From Brevibacterium jeotgali (GTDB lineage: Bacteria > Actinomycetota > Actinomycetes > Actinomycetales > Brevibacteriaceae), in contig NZ_FXZM01000002.1 in NCBI RefSeq assembly GCF_900169175.1, positions 186,001 through 250,000 on the forward strand: 64,000 nt of DNA. Reading direction: 5' to 3'. Of the stretch, positions 22,952-32,306 are shown in pieces. Position numbers and translations under genes: made by a program. The notes below the pieces were generated by a model that was not told the DNA's origin, searched no databases, and saw only the letters and a list, made by a program, of their open reading frames with translations. How positions within the stretch are numbered: position 1 is the first letter of the stretch; each line of letters starts with the position of its first letter.

Positions 22952-23820
22952 CAGCGGTTCCGGAGCACTGCGTCCATCGCATCGCGGATGCAGGGGCGGG
23001 CGTGCTCGGCATCGGCCGCACGGAGCCCTGCGAGGCGGGCGAACCGCACGTGCTGCTCGACCGCCTGGTGGAGCAGCATCCGTCCGCCGTCGACCACGAT
23101 CGCCCCGCGATCCGCGAGAGCGCGATGGACGGGGGCCGCGGATGCGGCGTAGGCGGCATCGAAGAAGAGGCCTTCGAGGCTCGCACGATAGGGCAGCCGC
23201 CGGGCATCGAGTGCCCCGGCCGGCAGGGTCGAGAGCGTCAGCCCCCGCTCCCCCGGCACCCAGTCCGGCAGATCGCAGACCGTCGCCGTGAGCCCGAGCG
23301 ATTCGACGACCGAGCGCGCGCCGCCGGCCCGCGTACGGTCGCGGACGAAGAGGCGCACGTGCGAGACCCCAAGACGCGCAGCCGCCACGAGCGCCGAGCC
23401 GGCAGTGGCGCCGGCGCCCAGGATGTCCGCCTCGTCGGACCACGGCACCGCTGCGAAGCTGCGTGCGCGAAGCGACTCCGTGATCGCCTCGACGATGCCC
23501 GTCACATCAGTGTTGAGCACTTCGACCGGCCCGCCCGGAGGGCGCAGGAGCGTATTGCCGCCCCCCGTCGACAGGGCGTCCGGATCGACCTGCCACTCAT
23601 GTTCACCGGCCAGGTCGACGAGGCGGCGCTTCAGCGGCATCGTGAGGGAGAGGCCCACGAATGAGGGGCGTGCGTCGAGGAAGCCCTCCAGTCCCGCCTC
23701 CGCCATCTCGATGCGGCCGTACCGGAAGTCGGTGAGACCGACAGCGGCTGCGGCGGCGCTGTGCAGCTGAGGCGAGAGCGAGTGGGCGATCGGCGATCCG
23801 AGAACCGCGAACTCACCCAT
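22951..23820 (-). CDS. aroE: Shikimate dehydrogenase
   Basis: NADPH-dependent reduction of 3-dehydroshikimate. Shikimate-binding GSPIAHSLSPQLHSAA (residues 8-23) and the catalytic-lysine loop SLTMPLKRRL, then an NADPH domain with LGAGATAGSA. The usual NVTxPxK appears here as SLTMPLK. 289 aa, normal. Its ATG lies 8 bases inside mltG's end, consistent with one operon. Confidence 0.93.
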   Translation of the reverse strand: MGEFAVLGSPIAHSLSPQLHSAAAAAVGLTDFRYGRIEMAEAGLEGFLDARPSFVGLSLTMPLKRRLVDLAGEHEWQVDPDALSTGGGNTLLRPPGGPVEVLNTDVTGIVEAITESLRARSFAAVPWSDEADILGAGATAGSALVAAARLGVSHVRLFVRDRTRAGGARSVVESLGLTATVCDLPDWVPGERGLTLSTLPAGALDARRLPYRASLEGLFFDAAYAASAAPVHRALADRGAIVVDGGRMLLHQAVEQHVRFARLAGLRAADAEHARPCIRDAMDAVLRNR

Positions 23821-24955
23821 CGGACTCCCCTCCCCCGCTGCGTTCTCGCAGCCATTCGCGGTACTCCTCGACGTTCTCGAGGTGCTCGTCGTAGGTCTCG
23901 GCGAAGCGGGTCTCCCCCGTGTCGGGATCGACTGCGACGAAGAACTGCCAGTCGCCGTCGGCGGGGTCCATCGCGGCGTCGACCGCTGCGCGACCCGGGG
24001 AGTTGACCGGTCCGGGCGGCAGGCCGGGGTGCATGTACGTGTTGTACGGGTTGTCGTCCGCGCGCTCGTCCGCCGTCGTCGTGAGGTCGTCCCGCGCCCC
24101 GTGGATGTAGGCGATCGTCGCGTCTGACTGGAGGAGTCCGCTCGTCCTCGAGTCGTCGCCCGTGCGGTTGAGGAACACCCGTGCCACCTGGCGACGGACC
24201 TCCGGATCCGCGGGCGATTCGATCTCCACGAGGCTCGCGAGGGTGAGCAGCTCGTGCGCCTCGTCCAGGGCGATGTCCGCGTCGTCCAGTTCGTGCGCCG
24301 TCCGCTCGACCATCTCCTGGACGAGGGCCTCCGCCGTGGCCCCCGGTCGCACGTCGTACGTCGCGGGGAACAGGTAGCCCTCCAGATTCGGAGCGTCGAC
24401 GTCGAGGCCGTAGTCCGCCGGCGTCTGCTCGTCGATCGCCGCCGCCACGTCGTCCTCCGCCATCCCGGCTTCGACCATCCGCGCCCGGATGTCGACGAGC
24501 GCCAGGCCCTCCGGGATCACCACCTGCGGGGCCGATAGGGGATTCACCATCGCCTCGACCGCAGCGGCAGCGCTCATCTGCGAGCGCATCGAGTAGGTCC
24601 GCGCCTGGAACGACACCTCCCGCTCCTCCGCCTCCCGGATGAACGGGCGCGAGGCCTTGATGACGTCCTGCTCGACGAGCTGATTGGCGATCTGGGTCGT
24701 GGAGGTGCCCGGCAGCACCTCGACGACGACGGGTTCGCCGCCTTCGCCCTCGTAGTCGTCGGAGCGGTCGAGCACCTCCTGCACGGCACCGGTGGTGACG
24801 CTCACGGCCACGATCCCGCCGATGCCGAGCACCAGCAGCGCCGCGACGACGATGATCGTCGTGCGCCGTCGTCTGAGCATCCGCCGCCGTCGGCGTGCCT
24901 TGAGCTCAGACCGCGTGAGCTGGTCGTCGATGCCCAAGTCGTCCACGTCGTGCAT
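23813..24955 (-). CDS. mltG: Endolytic murein transglycosylase MltG
   Basis: Membrane-anchored lytic transglycosylase that cleaves nascent peptidoglycan. A cytoplasmic Arg-rich segment (residues 20-32) is followed by one membrane segment (33-55) and an extracellular YceG domain. The catalytic glutamate is Glu244 in LASLVEIES, with the conserved later motif NTYMHPGLPPGPVNSPG. 380 aa, the usual actinobacterial size. It sits between ruvX and aroE, its common position. Confidence 0.96.
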   Translation of the reverse strand: MHDVDDLGIDDQLTRSELKARRRRRMLRRRRTTIIVVAALLVLGIGGIVAVSVTTGAVQEVLDRSDDYEGEGGEPVVVEVLPGTSTTQIANQLVEQDVIKASRPFIREAEEREVSFQARTYSMRSQMSAAAAVEAMVNPLSAPQVVIPEGLALVDIRARMVEAGMAEDDVAAAIDEQTPADYGLDVDAPNLEGYLFPATYDVRPGATAEALVQEMVERTAHELDDADIALDEAHELLTLASLVEIESPADPEVRRQVARVFLNRTGDDSRTSGLLQSDATIAYIHGARDDLTTTADERADDNPYNTYMHPGLPPGPVNSPGRAAVDAAMDPADGDWQFFVAVDPDTGETRFAETYDEHLENVEEYREWLRERSGGGESDG

Positions 24956-24967
24956 GGGGGCGTACTC

Positions 24968-25432
24968 CTACTCGTTCAGGGGCGTGCCCGCGGGGCTGCC
25001 GCCGCTCTTCTCCGTATCGAGAGCCGCCTGCAGGATCAGGACGGCTGCGACTGCGTCGACGATCTCACGACGCTGCTTGGAATTCCGGCCCGCAGACTGC
25101 AGGACTCCGTGCGCCTGCACCGTGGTGAACCTCTCATCGACCAGCCTGATCGGCACGTCGACCGCTGAGGCGACCGCCCGGAGGAACTCCTCCGCCGCCC
25201 CGACCGCGGCGCGATCGCTCCCGTCGAGGGAGCGGGGTCGACCGGCGACGATCTCCAGTGCGGACTGCTCCGCGACGAGCTCGGCGATCCTCGCCGCCGC
25301 AGCCGCGTCGTCATCGCGCCGGACGACGTCGAGCGGGGTCGCCAGGATCCCGTCGGGATCGCACGAGGCGACGCCCACGCGCACGCTGCCGACGTCCAGC
25401 GCGATCCTGCGGCCTCTCCGGAAGCCGGTCAT
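24968..25432 (-). CDS. ruvX: Putative pre-16S rRNA nuclease (YqgF/RuvX family)
   Basis: RNase H-fold protein implicated in 5' maturation of pre-16S rRNA, once called a Holliday junction resolvase homologue. 154 aa; starts GRRIALDVGSVRVGVASCDPDG with the first catalytic Asp13, and contains VAGRPRSLDG and LVDERFTT. It overlaps alaS by four bases and precedes mltG by 12 bases, the standard alaS-ruvX-mltG order. Confidence 0.95.
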   Translation of the reverse strand: MTGFRRGRRIALDVGSVRVGVASCDPDGILATPLDVVRRDDDAAAAARIAELVAEQSALEIVAGRPRSLDGSDRAAVGAAEEFLRAVASAVDVPIRLVDERFTTVQAHGVLQSAGRNSKQRREIVDAVAAVLILQAALDTEKSGGSPAGTPLNE

Positions 25433-28083
25433 GAGGTCGAGATCACGGCGGCGATGGCGTCGAGCGCCTGTGGGATCCGGGCGGGATCCTGCCCACCGCC
25501 CTGTGCGAGGTCAGGCTTTCCGCCGCCGCCGCCGCCCAGTTCGCCGCACGCGCGCTTCACGAGGTCACCCGCGCGCAGGCCGCGCGCCTGGGCTCCCGCA
25601 TCCGCGGCGACGACGACGCTGGGCTTGCCGCCCACCGTGGCCGCCGCAGCGACGACCACTGCGGACGCATCGATCCGGTTCCGCACGTCGGTGACGAAGC
25701 TGCGCACATCGCCGGCGTCCGCCACATCGCCCAGGTCGGTCGCGGAGTACCGCACGCCGCGAAGGTCCCGAGCGGAGGCGACCGCCTCTGCAGACGCTGC
25801 GAGCACGCGGTCCCGCCCCATCTCCGCGATCCTGCGCTCGGCGTCCTTGAGCCGCTCGAGCAGGGACTCGACGCGGCCGGGCACATCCGTCCCCGGCACC
25901 TTGAGCATCTCCGACAGCGATCGGAGGATCGTCCGCTCCCGGGCCAGACCGCGGAACGCATCGAGTCCGACGGAGGCCTCCACGCGACGGGTGCCGGAGC
26001 CCACCGAGGCCTCCGACAGCAGCGAGATCGGGCCGACCTGGCTGGTGCGGCCGATGTGGGTGCCGCCGCACAGTTCGCGGGAGAACGGACCGCCGATGTC
26101 GACGACCCGCACCACGGACGGGTACTTCTCCCCGAACAGCGCGAGCGCACCGGAGCGCTTCGCATCATCGAGCGGCAGGTACTCGTAGCTGACCGCGAGG
26201 TCATCGCGGACCGCCACGTTCGCCGCGTCCTCGATCTCGGCTCGCATGGCGGGGGTGAGGGCGTCCGGGTAGGCATAGTCGAACCGCATGTAGCCGGGCT
26301 GGTTGAGCGAACCCGCCTGCACCGCGTGCGGACCGAGCACGGTGCGCAGCGCGGAGTGGACGAGGTGGGTCGCGGAGTGGGCCTGCGCCGCCGCGAAGCG
26401 GTGATCCGGATCCACCTCCGCGAACACGTCGGCCCCGCGGGTCAGTTCTCCCTCGAGGACCTCGATCCTGTGTGCGGAGAGGCCCTTGACGGGTGCCTGG
26501 ACATCGAGCACGCGCGCTGTGAAGCCGTCACCGCGGACGATCCCGCGGTCAGCGCGCTGTCCGCCCGCTTCGGCGTAGAAGGGGGTGACGTCGAGCACGA
26601 GGTCGAGGGTGTCACCCGCTGCTGCACGGTCGACGGCGCCGCCGTCCGCCACCAGACCGCGGATGCGGGCGTCCGATGTGAGTCCGTCGTAGCCGACGAA
26701 CTCGGATGCGCCCTCGTCCAGCAGCTGCGAATACGCGCTGAGGTCGGCGCCGCCGCCCTTCTTCGACTTCGCGTCCGCGCGTGCGCGCTCACGCTGCTCC
26801 TGCATGAGGCCCCGGAAGCCCTCTTCATCGACGGACACGCCGTGCTCGGCGGCCATCTCGAGTGTGAGGTCGATCGGGAAGCCGTGCGTGTCGTGGAGGG
26901 CGAAGGCGATGTCCCCGGAGATGTCGCCGCCGGCGCCCACCCGGTCGACTGCGCCGGCGAGCAGCTGGGTGCCGGACTCCAGCGTCCGGAGGAATGCCGT
27001 CTCCTCCGCGTAGGCGACGCGGGAGATCCGCTCGAAGTCCGTCTCGAGGTCCGGGTAGGAGGCCTTCATGACCTCCATCGACAGAGGGAGCAGGTGGGGC
27101 AGCACGGGCTCCGTCACGCCGAGCAGGCGCATCGCACGCACAGCGCGGCGCAGGAGCCGGCGGAGGATATAGCCCCGCCCCTCGTTCGCCGGGCGGACGC
27201 CATCGCCGATGATGACGAGTGCCGAGCGCACGTGGTCGGCGACGACGCGCATGCGGACGTCGTCGACCTCGACAGCGCCGTACGTCCGTCCGGAGAGACG
27301 GCTCGCGGCACCGAGGACGGGGAACACCTCGTCGATCTCGTACATGTTCTCGACACCCTGCTTGAGGAACGCGACGCGCTCCAGTCCCATGCCGGTGTCG
27401 ATGTTCTTGGCCGGCAGATCGCCCGCGATGTCGAAATCCGTCTTCGAACGCACAGCGGACAGCTCGAACTCCATGAACACGAGGTTCCAGATCTCGATGT
27501 AGCGGTCCTCGTCGGCCTCCGGTCCCCCTTCGACCCCGTAGCCCGGTCCGCGATCGTAGTAGATCTCTGAGCAGTAGCCTCCGGGGCCGGGCCCGCCCGT
27601 GTGCCAGAAGTTGTCATCGCTGCCGCGGAACTGGATGCGCTCACGCGGGACCGACGTCTCCGCCAGCCACAGGTCGACCGTCTCCGCATCGTCGTGGTGG
27701 ACGGTGGCCCAGAGCCGGTCCGGATCGAATCCGAGACCTCCGGCGGACTCCGGGTGCGTGAGCAGCTGCCATGCGAAGCGGATCGCCTCCGCCTTGAAGT
27801 AATCGCCGAAGGAGAAGTTGCCGTTCATCTGGAAGAACGTGCCGTGACGGGTCGTCTTGCCGACCTCTTCGATGTCCTGGGTGCGCACGCACTTCTGGAC
27901 ACTCGTCGCCCGCGCGAACGGGGCGGGCTCGCGGCCCGTGAGATACGGGATGAACTGGACCATCCCCGCGATGTTGAAGAGGATCGACGGGTCGTCGCTG
28001 ATGACCGATGCGGACGGGACCACGGTGTGGCCGTTCTCCTCGAAGAACGTGAGCCAGCGCTTCCTGATCTCTGCAGTCCTCAT
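25429..28083 (-). CDS. alaS: Alanine-tRNA ligase
   Basis: Charges tRNA(Ala) and edits misacylated Ser/Gly. 884 aa, full length, in order: aminoacylation domain (start MRTAEIRKRWLTFFEENGHTVVPSAS), tRNA-recognition domain, editing domain with zinc motifs HSATHLVHSA and ELCGGTHIGRT, and a C-terminal Gly-rich segment (GGGGGKPDLAQGGG). I start at ATG 28083 as in homologues; a longer in-frame extension of 31 residues is not conserved. A TATGCT box lies about 55 bases upstream. Confidence 0.98.
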   Translation of the reverse strand: MRTAEIRKRWLTFFEENGHTVVPSASVISDDPSILFNIAGMVQFIPYLTGREPAPFARATSVQKCVRTQDIEEVGKTTRHGTFFQMNGNFSFGDYFKAEAIRFAWQLLTHPESAGGLGFDPDRLWATVHHDDAETVDLWLAETSVPRERIQFRGSDDNFWHTGGPGPGGYCSEIYYDRGPGYGVEGGPEADEDRYIEIWNLVFMEFELSAVRSKTDFDIAGDLPAKNIDTGMGLERVAFLKQGVENMYEIDEVFPVLGAASRLSGRTYGAVEVDDVRMRVVADHVRSALVIIGDGVRPANEGRGYILRRLLRRAVRAMRLLGVTEPVLPHLLPLSMEVMKASYPDLETDFERISRVAYAEETAFLRTLESGTQLLAGAVDRVGAGGDISGDIAFALHDTHGFPIDLTLEMAAEHGVSVDEEGFRGLMQEQRERARADAKSKKGGGADLSAYSQLLDEGASEFVGYDGLTSDARIRGLVADGGAVDRAAAGDTLDLVLDVTPFYAEAGGQRADRGIVRGDGFTARVLDVQAPVKGLSAHRIEVLEGELTRGADVFAEVDPDHRFAAAQAHSATHLVHSALRTVLGPHAVQAGSLNQPGYMRFDYAYPDALTPAMRAEIEDAANVAVRDDLAVSYEYLPLDDAKRSGALALFGEKYPSVVRVVDIGGPFSRELCGGTHIGRTSQVGPISLLSEASVGSGTRRVEASVGLDAFRGLARERTILRSLSEMLKVPGTDVPGRVESLLERLKDAERRIAEMGRDRVLAASAEAVASARDLRGVRYSATDLGDVADAGDVRSFVTDVRNRIDASAVVVAAAATVGGKPSVVVAADAGAQARGLRAGDLVKRACGELGGGGGGKPDLAQGGGQDPARIPQALDAIAAVISTS

Positions 28084-28137
28084 CCGGGTGGCATCCTTTC
28101 TCACGGCCGTTCGCCGCAGGTCGGCGAACCGCCTCAC

Positions 28138-28143
28138 AGCATA
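28138..28143 (-). promoter_or_regulatory. -10 box (TATGCT) upstream of alaS
   Basis: TATGCT about 55 bases before alaS, just after the rpsD terminator, so alaS probably heads a new transcription unit (alaS-ruvX-mltG-aroE-...). I see no T-box specifier hairpin in the short leader. Confidence 0.4.
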
Positions 28144-28160
28144 GTGGAGGGGGAGTACGA

Positions 28161-28199
28161 GCGGGCCGCCGCACACCTGTGTGGTGTGCGGCGGCCCGC
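28161..28199 (-). terminator. Strong hairpin terminator after rpsD
   Basis: A perfect 16-bp GC-rich stem (GCGGGCCGCCGCACAC and its exact complement) with a seven-base loop. It begins 27 bases past rpsD's stop. There is no U-run, so it would be an I-shaped, GC-only terminator, as is common in actinobacteria. It isolates rpsD from alaS. Confidence 0.75.
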
Positions 28200-28225
28200 A
28201 TGCGCTCAGGGTCCTTGAGGACCGA

Positions 28226-28852
28226 TCAGCGCGAGTAGTGCTCGACGACCAGCTGGACGTCGGCCGTCACGGGGACCTCGACGCGCTTCGGACGACGCAG
28301 CAGCGTCGACTGGAGAGCCTCGAGCTCGACCTTCAGGTAGCCCGGAACGGCGGGGAGCACGTCGCGGTGCGCACCTGCGGCGGCGACCTGGAACGGATCG
28401 GTCTCAGCCGAACGCGGCTTCACGTGGATCATCTGCCCCTCCTTCACGCGGAAGGACGGGCGGTCCACGAGCTGTCCGTCGACCATGATGTGGCGGTGCA
28501 CGACGAACTGGCGCGCCTGCGCGATCGTCCGGGCGAAACCGGAGCGCAGGACGAGTGCGTCGAGTCGCATCTCCAGCATCTCGACGAGGTTCTCACCGGT
28601 CATGCCCGAGAGGCGCTTCGCCTCCTTGTAGGTGTTCAGCATCTGGACCTCGCGGATGCCGTACTGCGCGCGGAGACGCTGCTTCTCCTTGAGGCGGACC
28701 GAGTAGTCCGAGTCGTTGCGGCGGCGTGCGCGGCCGTGCTCGCCCGGGGGGTACGGGCGACGCTCGAAGTACTTCTCAGCCTTCGGTGTGAGCGGGATGC
28801 CGAGTGCGCGCGAGAGGCGCACCTGGCGACGATGACGTGCGGGAGCAGTCAT
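28226..28852 (-). CDS. rpsD: 30S ribosomal protein S4
   Basis: Primary 16S rRNA-binding protein needed for 30S assembly. 208 aa; N-terminal domain without zinc cysteines (starts APARHRRQVRLSRALGI), the PGEHG segment, then the S4 RNA-binding domain LEMRLDALVLRSGFARTIAQARQFVVHRHI. It stands alone rather than in the alpha operon, as is usual in actinobacteria. The long leader (28853 to about 28990) folds into consecutive hairpins and could mediate autoregulation by S4. Confidence 0.98.
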   Translation of the reverse strand: MTAPARHRRQVRLSRALGIPLTPKAEKYFERRPYPPGEHGRARRRNDSDYSVRLKEKQRLRAQYGIREVQMLNTYKEAKRLSGMTGENLVEMLEMRLDALVLRSGFARTIAQARQFVVHRHIMVDGQLVDRPSFRVKEGQMIHVKPRSAETDPFQVAAAGAHRDVLPAVPGYLKVELEALQSTLLRRPKRVEVPVTADVQLVVEHYSR

Positions 28853-28876
28853 GGAATGCCTTTCTTCGTGAGTGCC

Positions 28877-28963
28877 GTCCGGGCCAGTGGACCCGCTGGG
28901 GGCCGGACTGCTGTTTCCCTCCGTACGGGAAAGAGGGGCGGATCCGCGAGTCCGGTTCCGCCC
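28877..28963 (-). promoter_or_regulatory. Structured rpsD leader with three consecutive hairpins
   Basis: In the untranslated leader I see, in plus coordinates: 28877-28908 (GTCCGG..CC with GGCCGGAC, one bulge), 28914-28932 (TTTCCC/GGGAAA, seven-base loop) and 28936-28963 (GGGCGGA/TCCGCCC, 14-base loop). They lie between the predicted start point and rpsD's ribosome-binding site. S4 regulates its own synthesis by leader binding in other bacteria; whether this leader does so is inference. Confidence 0.4.
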
Positions 28964-28995
28964 GACCGCCTCTCGATGAGGCACAGCAACACACG

Positions 28996-29001
28996 ACCTT
29001 A
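28996..29001 (-). promoter_or_regulatory. -10 box (TAAGGT) of the rpsD promoter
   Basis: TGATAAGGT, a good match to actinobacterial housekeeping -10 elements, at about 145 bases before the rpsD start and just after rarA ends. No convincing -35. Confidence 0.4.
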
Positions 29002-29021
29002 TCACGCGCGGTGCCGGCGGC

Positions 29022-30437
29022 TCACCCCTGCGGGTCCCGGCCGTCCCGACGCAGCGCCTCGAGCGAGCCGAGCCGATCCGCCATGCGCGCTTCCGCCCCG
29101 TTCGGGGTGGGACGGTAGTAGACGCTGCCGGTGAGGGACTCCGGAAGATAGCTCTGCGGCGAGACCCCGTAGGGCCAGTCGTGCGAGTAGAGGTAGCCCT
29201 CGCCATGGCCCAGCGCCTGGGCTCCGGGGTAGTGCGCATCCCGCAGGTGGAACGGCACCTGCCCGGCACGTCCCTGCTTCACATCTGCGATCGCGGCATC
29301 GAGCGCCCTGTACGACGCATTCGACTTGGGCGCGGTCGCGAGGTAGACGACCGCCTGCGCCAGCGGGATCCTGCCCTCCGGCATCCCGATCCGCTCGACC
29401 GCCTGGTGGGCGGAGACCGCGATCGTGAGGGCGTGCGGGTCGGCCATGCCGATATCCTCCGAGGCGGAGATCACCACCCGTCGGCAGATGAAGCGCGGGT
29501 CCTCGCCCGCCACGATCATCCGTGCGAGGTAGTGCAGCGCTGCATCCGGGTCGGACCCTCGGATCGACTTGATGAAGGCGGACACCACATCGTAATGCTG
29601 ATCACCGTCGCGGTCGTAGCGGATCACCGCCTCCGCACTCGCCTCCGAGACATCGTCCTCCGTCACCGTGAGGCGTCCGTCGGAGCGCGCGGCGAAGGCG
29701 TCCGCTGCGGCCTCGGACGGGTCGCCCGCCCCTGCCGCGGTGCGGGCGCGGGCGATCCCGGCCGCCGCCTCGAGGATCGTGAGCGAGCGTCGTGCATCCG
29801 CACCCGAGACCCGCACGATCATGTCGCGCGCGTCGTCCGTGAGCGCGAACTCGCCCGCCAGCCCCCGCGGGTCGTCGATCGCCCGCTCCAGGAGTCCCGA
29901 GACGGCCGCATCGTCGAGGGGCCGCAGCGTCAGCAGGAGCGAGCGCGACAGCAGCGGGGCGATGACGGAGAAGCTGGGATTCTCCGTCGTCGCCGCCACG
30001 AGCACGACGAGCCGGTTCTCCACCGCCGGCAGGAGCGCGTCCTGCTGCGCCTTGGTGAACCGGTGGATCTCATCGAGGAAGAGGACCGTCGTCCGCCCGT
30101 GGAGCTCTCGCTCCTGCCGTGCCGACTCGACCACCTGGCGCACGTCCCGGACTCCCGCGGTGATGGCCGACAGCTCGACGAAGCTGCGTCCCTCCGCGTG
30201 GGAGATGACGTGGGCCAGCGTCGTCTTGCCGACGCCGGGCGGGCCCCACAGCATGACGGACGCCGGGCCGGTGGTCGCGTCGGAGCTGGCTTCGACCAGC
30301 TGGCGCAGGGGTGACCCCGGGAACGTGAGGTGGTCCTGGCCCACCACCTCGTCGAGGGCGCGAGGACGCATCCGGACGGCGAGCGGGTCGAGTGCCCGAC
30401 CCGCGTCCGGCGCGTCGCTGAAGAGGTCTGCCGTCAG
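29022..30437 (-). CDS. rarA: Replication-associated recombination protein A (RarA/MgsA AAA+ ATPase)
   Basis: Clamp-loader-like AAA+ ATPase acting at stalled forks. Walker A GPPGVGKT at 65-72 and Walker B LFLDEIH at 120-125, then the MgsA C-terminal domain. The conserved N-terminal DLF and [20 protein letters not shown] both lie in frame, but the first ATG (30371) falls after the DLF and has no ribosome-binding site. CTG at 30437 has AGGAGG exactly six bases upstream and yields the expected N-terminus (471 aa), so I take CTG as the start. It follows aspS by one base. Confidence 0.9.
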   Translation of the reverse strand: MTADLFSDAPDAGRALDPLAVRMRPRALDEVVGQDHLTFPGSPLRQLVEASSDATTGPASVMLWGPPGVGKTTLAHVISHAEGRSFVELSAITAGVRDVRQVVESARQERELHGRTTVLFLDEIHRFTKAQQDALLPAVENRLVVLVAATTENPSFSVIAPLLSRSLLLTLRPLDDAAVSGLLERAIDDPRGLAGEFALTDDARDMIVRVSGADARRSLTILEAAAGIARARTAAGAGDPSEAAADAFAARSDGRLTVTEDDVSEASAEAVIRYDRDGDQHYDVVSAFIKSIRGSDPDAALHYLARMIVAGEDPRFICRRVVISASEDIGMADPHALTIAVSAHQAVERIGMPEGRIPLAQAVVYLATAPKSNASYRALDAAIADVKQGRAGQVPFHLRDAHYPGAQALGHGEGYLYSHDWPYGVSPQSYLPESLTGSVYYRPTPNGAEARMADRLGSLEALRRDGRDPQG

Positions 30438-30438
30438 G

Positions 30439-32217
30439 TCAGTCCTCCTCTTCCTCCGGCTCGTGGTCCACGCCGGCCTCCGCGCGCTGCTGCGAGGTGA
30501 TCGGTGCGGGCGCATCGGTGAGCGGGTCGTAGCCGCCGCCGGACTTCGGGAAGGCGATGACGTCGCGGATCGAGTCGGCACCCGCCAGGAGTGCGACGAT
30601 GCGGTCCCAGCCGAACGCGATGCCGCCGTGCGGGGGCGCGCCGTACTTGAACGCCTCCAGGAGGAAGCCGAACTTCTCCTGCGCGTCCTGCGGGGAGATG
30701 CCCATGACGCTGAAGACCCGCTCCTGCACGTCGCGGGAGTGGATGCGGATCGATCCCCCGCCGATCTCATTGCCGTTGCACACGATGTCGTATGCGTAGG
30801 CCAGCGCTTCGCCGGGGTCCTGGTCGAAGGTCTCGAGGAACTCCGGCCGGGGAGACGTGAAAGCGTGGTGGACGGCGGTCCAGGCGCTGCTGCCCACCGC
30901 CACATCGCCGGCCGCCTCGGCGGCTGCGGCGGGTTCGAACATCGGCGCATCCACGATCCAGACGAAGGACCACTCGTCCTCGTCGAACAGGCCCTCCCGC
31001 ACGGCGATCTCCTTGCGCGCAGCACCCAGCAGCGCTCGCGCGGAGGGCGCATCCGACGCGGCGAAGAAGATCGCGTCGCCGGGAGCCGCACCCGTCGCTG
31101 CGGCGAGACCGGCGCGTTCGTCCTCGGAGAGGTTCTTCGCGACCGGTCCGGTCAGTTCTCCGTCCGGCTGCACGAGGACGTAGGCGAGGCCCTTCGCCCC
31201 GCGCTGCTTCGCCCACTCCTGCCATCCGTCGAGCTGTCGCCGGGGCAGCGCGGAACCGCCGGGGTACACGACAGCGCCCACGTACGGTGCGCGGAAGACG
31301 CGGAACGGGGTCTTCGCGAAGTACTCGGTGAGCTCGACGAGCTCGATGTCGAACCGCAGGTCGGGCTTGTCGGAGCCGTACCGCGCCATCGCCTCGCGGT
31401 AGGTCATCCGACGGATCGGACCTGCGATGTCGACGTCGATGAGCTTCCACAGCGAACGGAGGATCTCCTCGGCCAGCCGGATCACATCGTCCTGCTCGAC
31501 GAACGACGCCTCGATGTCCAGCTGGGTGAATTCCGGCTGGCGATCCGCGCGGAAGTCCTCATCGCGGTAGCAGCGCGCGATCTGGTAGTAGCGCTCGATG
31601 CCGCCGACCTGGAGCAGCTGCTTGAACAGCTGCGGCGACTGCGGCAGGGCGTACCAGGAGCCGGGGCGCAGGCGCGCCGGGACCAGGAAGTCGCGTGCGC
31701 CCTCGGGCGTGGAGCGGGTCAGAGTCGGCGTCTCGACCTCGACGAAGGAATGCGAGTCGAGGACCGCGCGTGCCGCCCTGTTGACATCCGACCGCAGTCG
31801 CATCGTCTTCGCGGGTCCGGACCGACGCAGATCCAGGTACCGGTGTCGCAGGCGGGTCTCCTCCCCCACCTGACCGGAGTCCTCGGCGTGGTCGGAGACC
31901 TGGAACGGCAGGGCGGCGGACTGGGACAGGATCGTCACGTCCGTGTCGACGACCTCGATCTCGCCCGTCGGCAGTCCGGTGTTCTCGTTGCCCGCGGGCC
32001 GGACCGACACGGTGCCGGTCACCGACACGACGGTCTCGTTCCGCAGCTGATCCGCGACCTGTTCGCGGACGACGACCTGGACGATCCCCGTCGCGTCGCG
32101 CAGGTCGATGAACGCCACACCGCCGTGGTCACGGCGCCGGTCCACCCATCCTGCGAGGGTGACGGTGGTTCCGGCGTCGGAGGCGCGGAGGGCTCCGGCC
32201 GAGTGGGTGCGTAACAC
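30439..32217 (-). CDS. aspS: Aspartate-tRNA ligase
   Basis: Charges tRNA(Asp). 592 aa: N-terminal OB anticodon-binding domain ([19 protein letters not shown]), class II core with motif 2 [18 protein letters not shown], a bacterial GAD insertion and motif 3 [13 protein letters not shown]. Whether it is discriminating or also charges tRNA(Asn) cannot be told here; no gatCAB genes are in the window. Start GTG 32217 with GAGGAG upstream. rarA follows after one base. Confidence 0.97.
   Translation of the reverse strand: MLRTHSAGALRASDAGTTVTLAGWVDRRRDHGGVAFIDLRDATGIVQVVVREQVADQLRNETVVSVTGTVSVRPAGNENTGLPTGEIEVVDTDVTILSQSAALPFQVSDHAEDSGQVGEETRLRHRYLDLRRSGPAKTMRLRSDVNRAARAVLDSHSFVEVETPTLTRSTPEGARDFLVPARLRPGSWYALPQSPQLFKQLLQVGGIERYYQIARCYRDEDFRADRQPEFTQLDIEASFVEQDDVIRLAEEILRSLWKLIDVDIAGPIRRMTYREAMARYGSDKPDLRFDIELVELTEYFAKTPFRVFRAPYVGAVVYPGGSALPRRQLDGWQEWAKQRGAKGLAYVLVQPDGELTGPVAKNLSEDERAGLAAATGAAPGDAIFFAASDAPSARALLGAARKEIAVREGLFDEDEWSFVWIVDAPMFEPAAAAEAAGDVAVGSSAWTAVHHAFTSPRPEFLETFDQDPGEALAYAYDIVCNGNEIGGGSIRIHSRDVQERVFSVMGISPQDAQEKFGFLLEAFKYGAPPHGGIAFGWDRIVALLAGADSIRDVIAFPKSGGGYDPLTDAPAPITSQQRAEAGVDHEPEEEED
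30444..30449 (-). promoter_or_regulatory. AGGAGG ribosome-binding site pointing at a CTG start of rarA
   Basis: AGGAGG, six bases (ACTGAC), then CTG ACG GCA. It lies in the last codons of aspS. No ATG, GTG or TTG is in frame between aspS's stop and the ATG at 30371. Confidence 0.55.
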
Positions 32218-32259
32218 GAAGAGGACTCCTCGGATAGGTCTGGGGAGGGATGCAGGTCC

Positions 32260-32267
32260 ATGATAGT
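32260..32267. promoter_or_regulatory. Overlapping divergent -10 candidates for aspS and arsR
   Basis: In the 89-base divergent gap, TATCAT on the minus strand (32260-32265) and GATAGT on the plus strand (32262-32267) overlap. If both are used, binding of ArsR here would affect aspS too. Neither has a clear -35. Confidence 0.25.
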
Positions 32268-32306
32268 CACAGCGGACCGCACAGAACGGACAGCCAGGAG
32301 GCGCTC

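Noticed and set aside
29668-32214. A long plus-strand open frame opposite rarA and aspS
   Set aside because: Antisense to two conserved genes; a codon-composition artefact.
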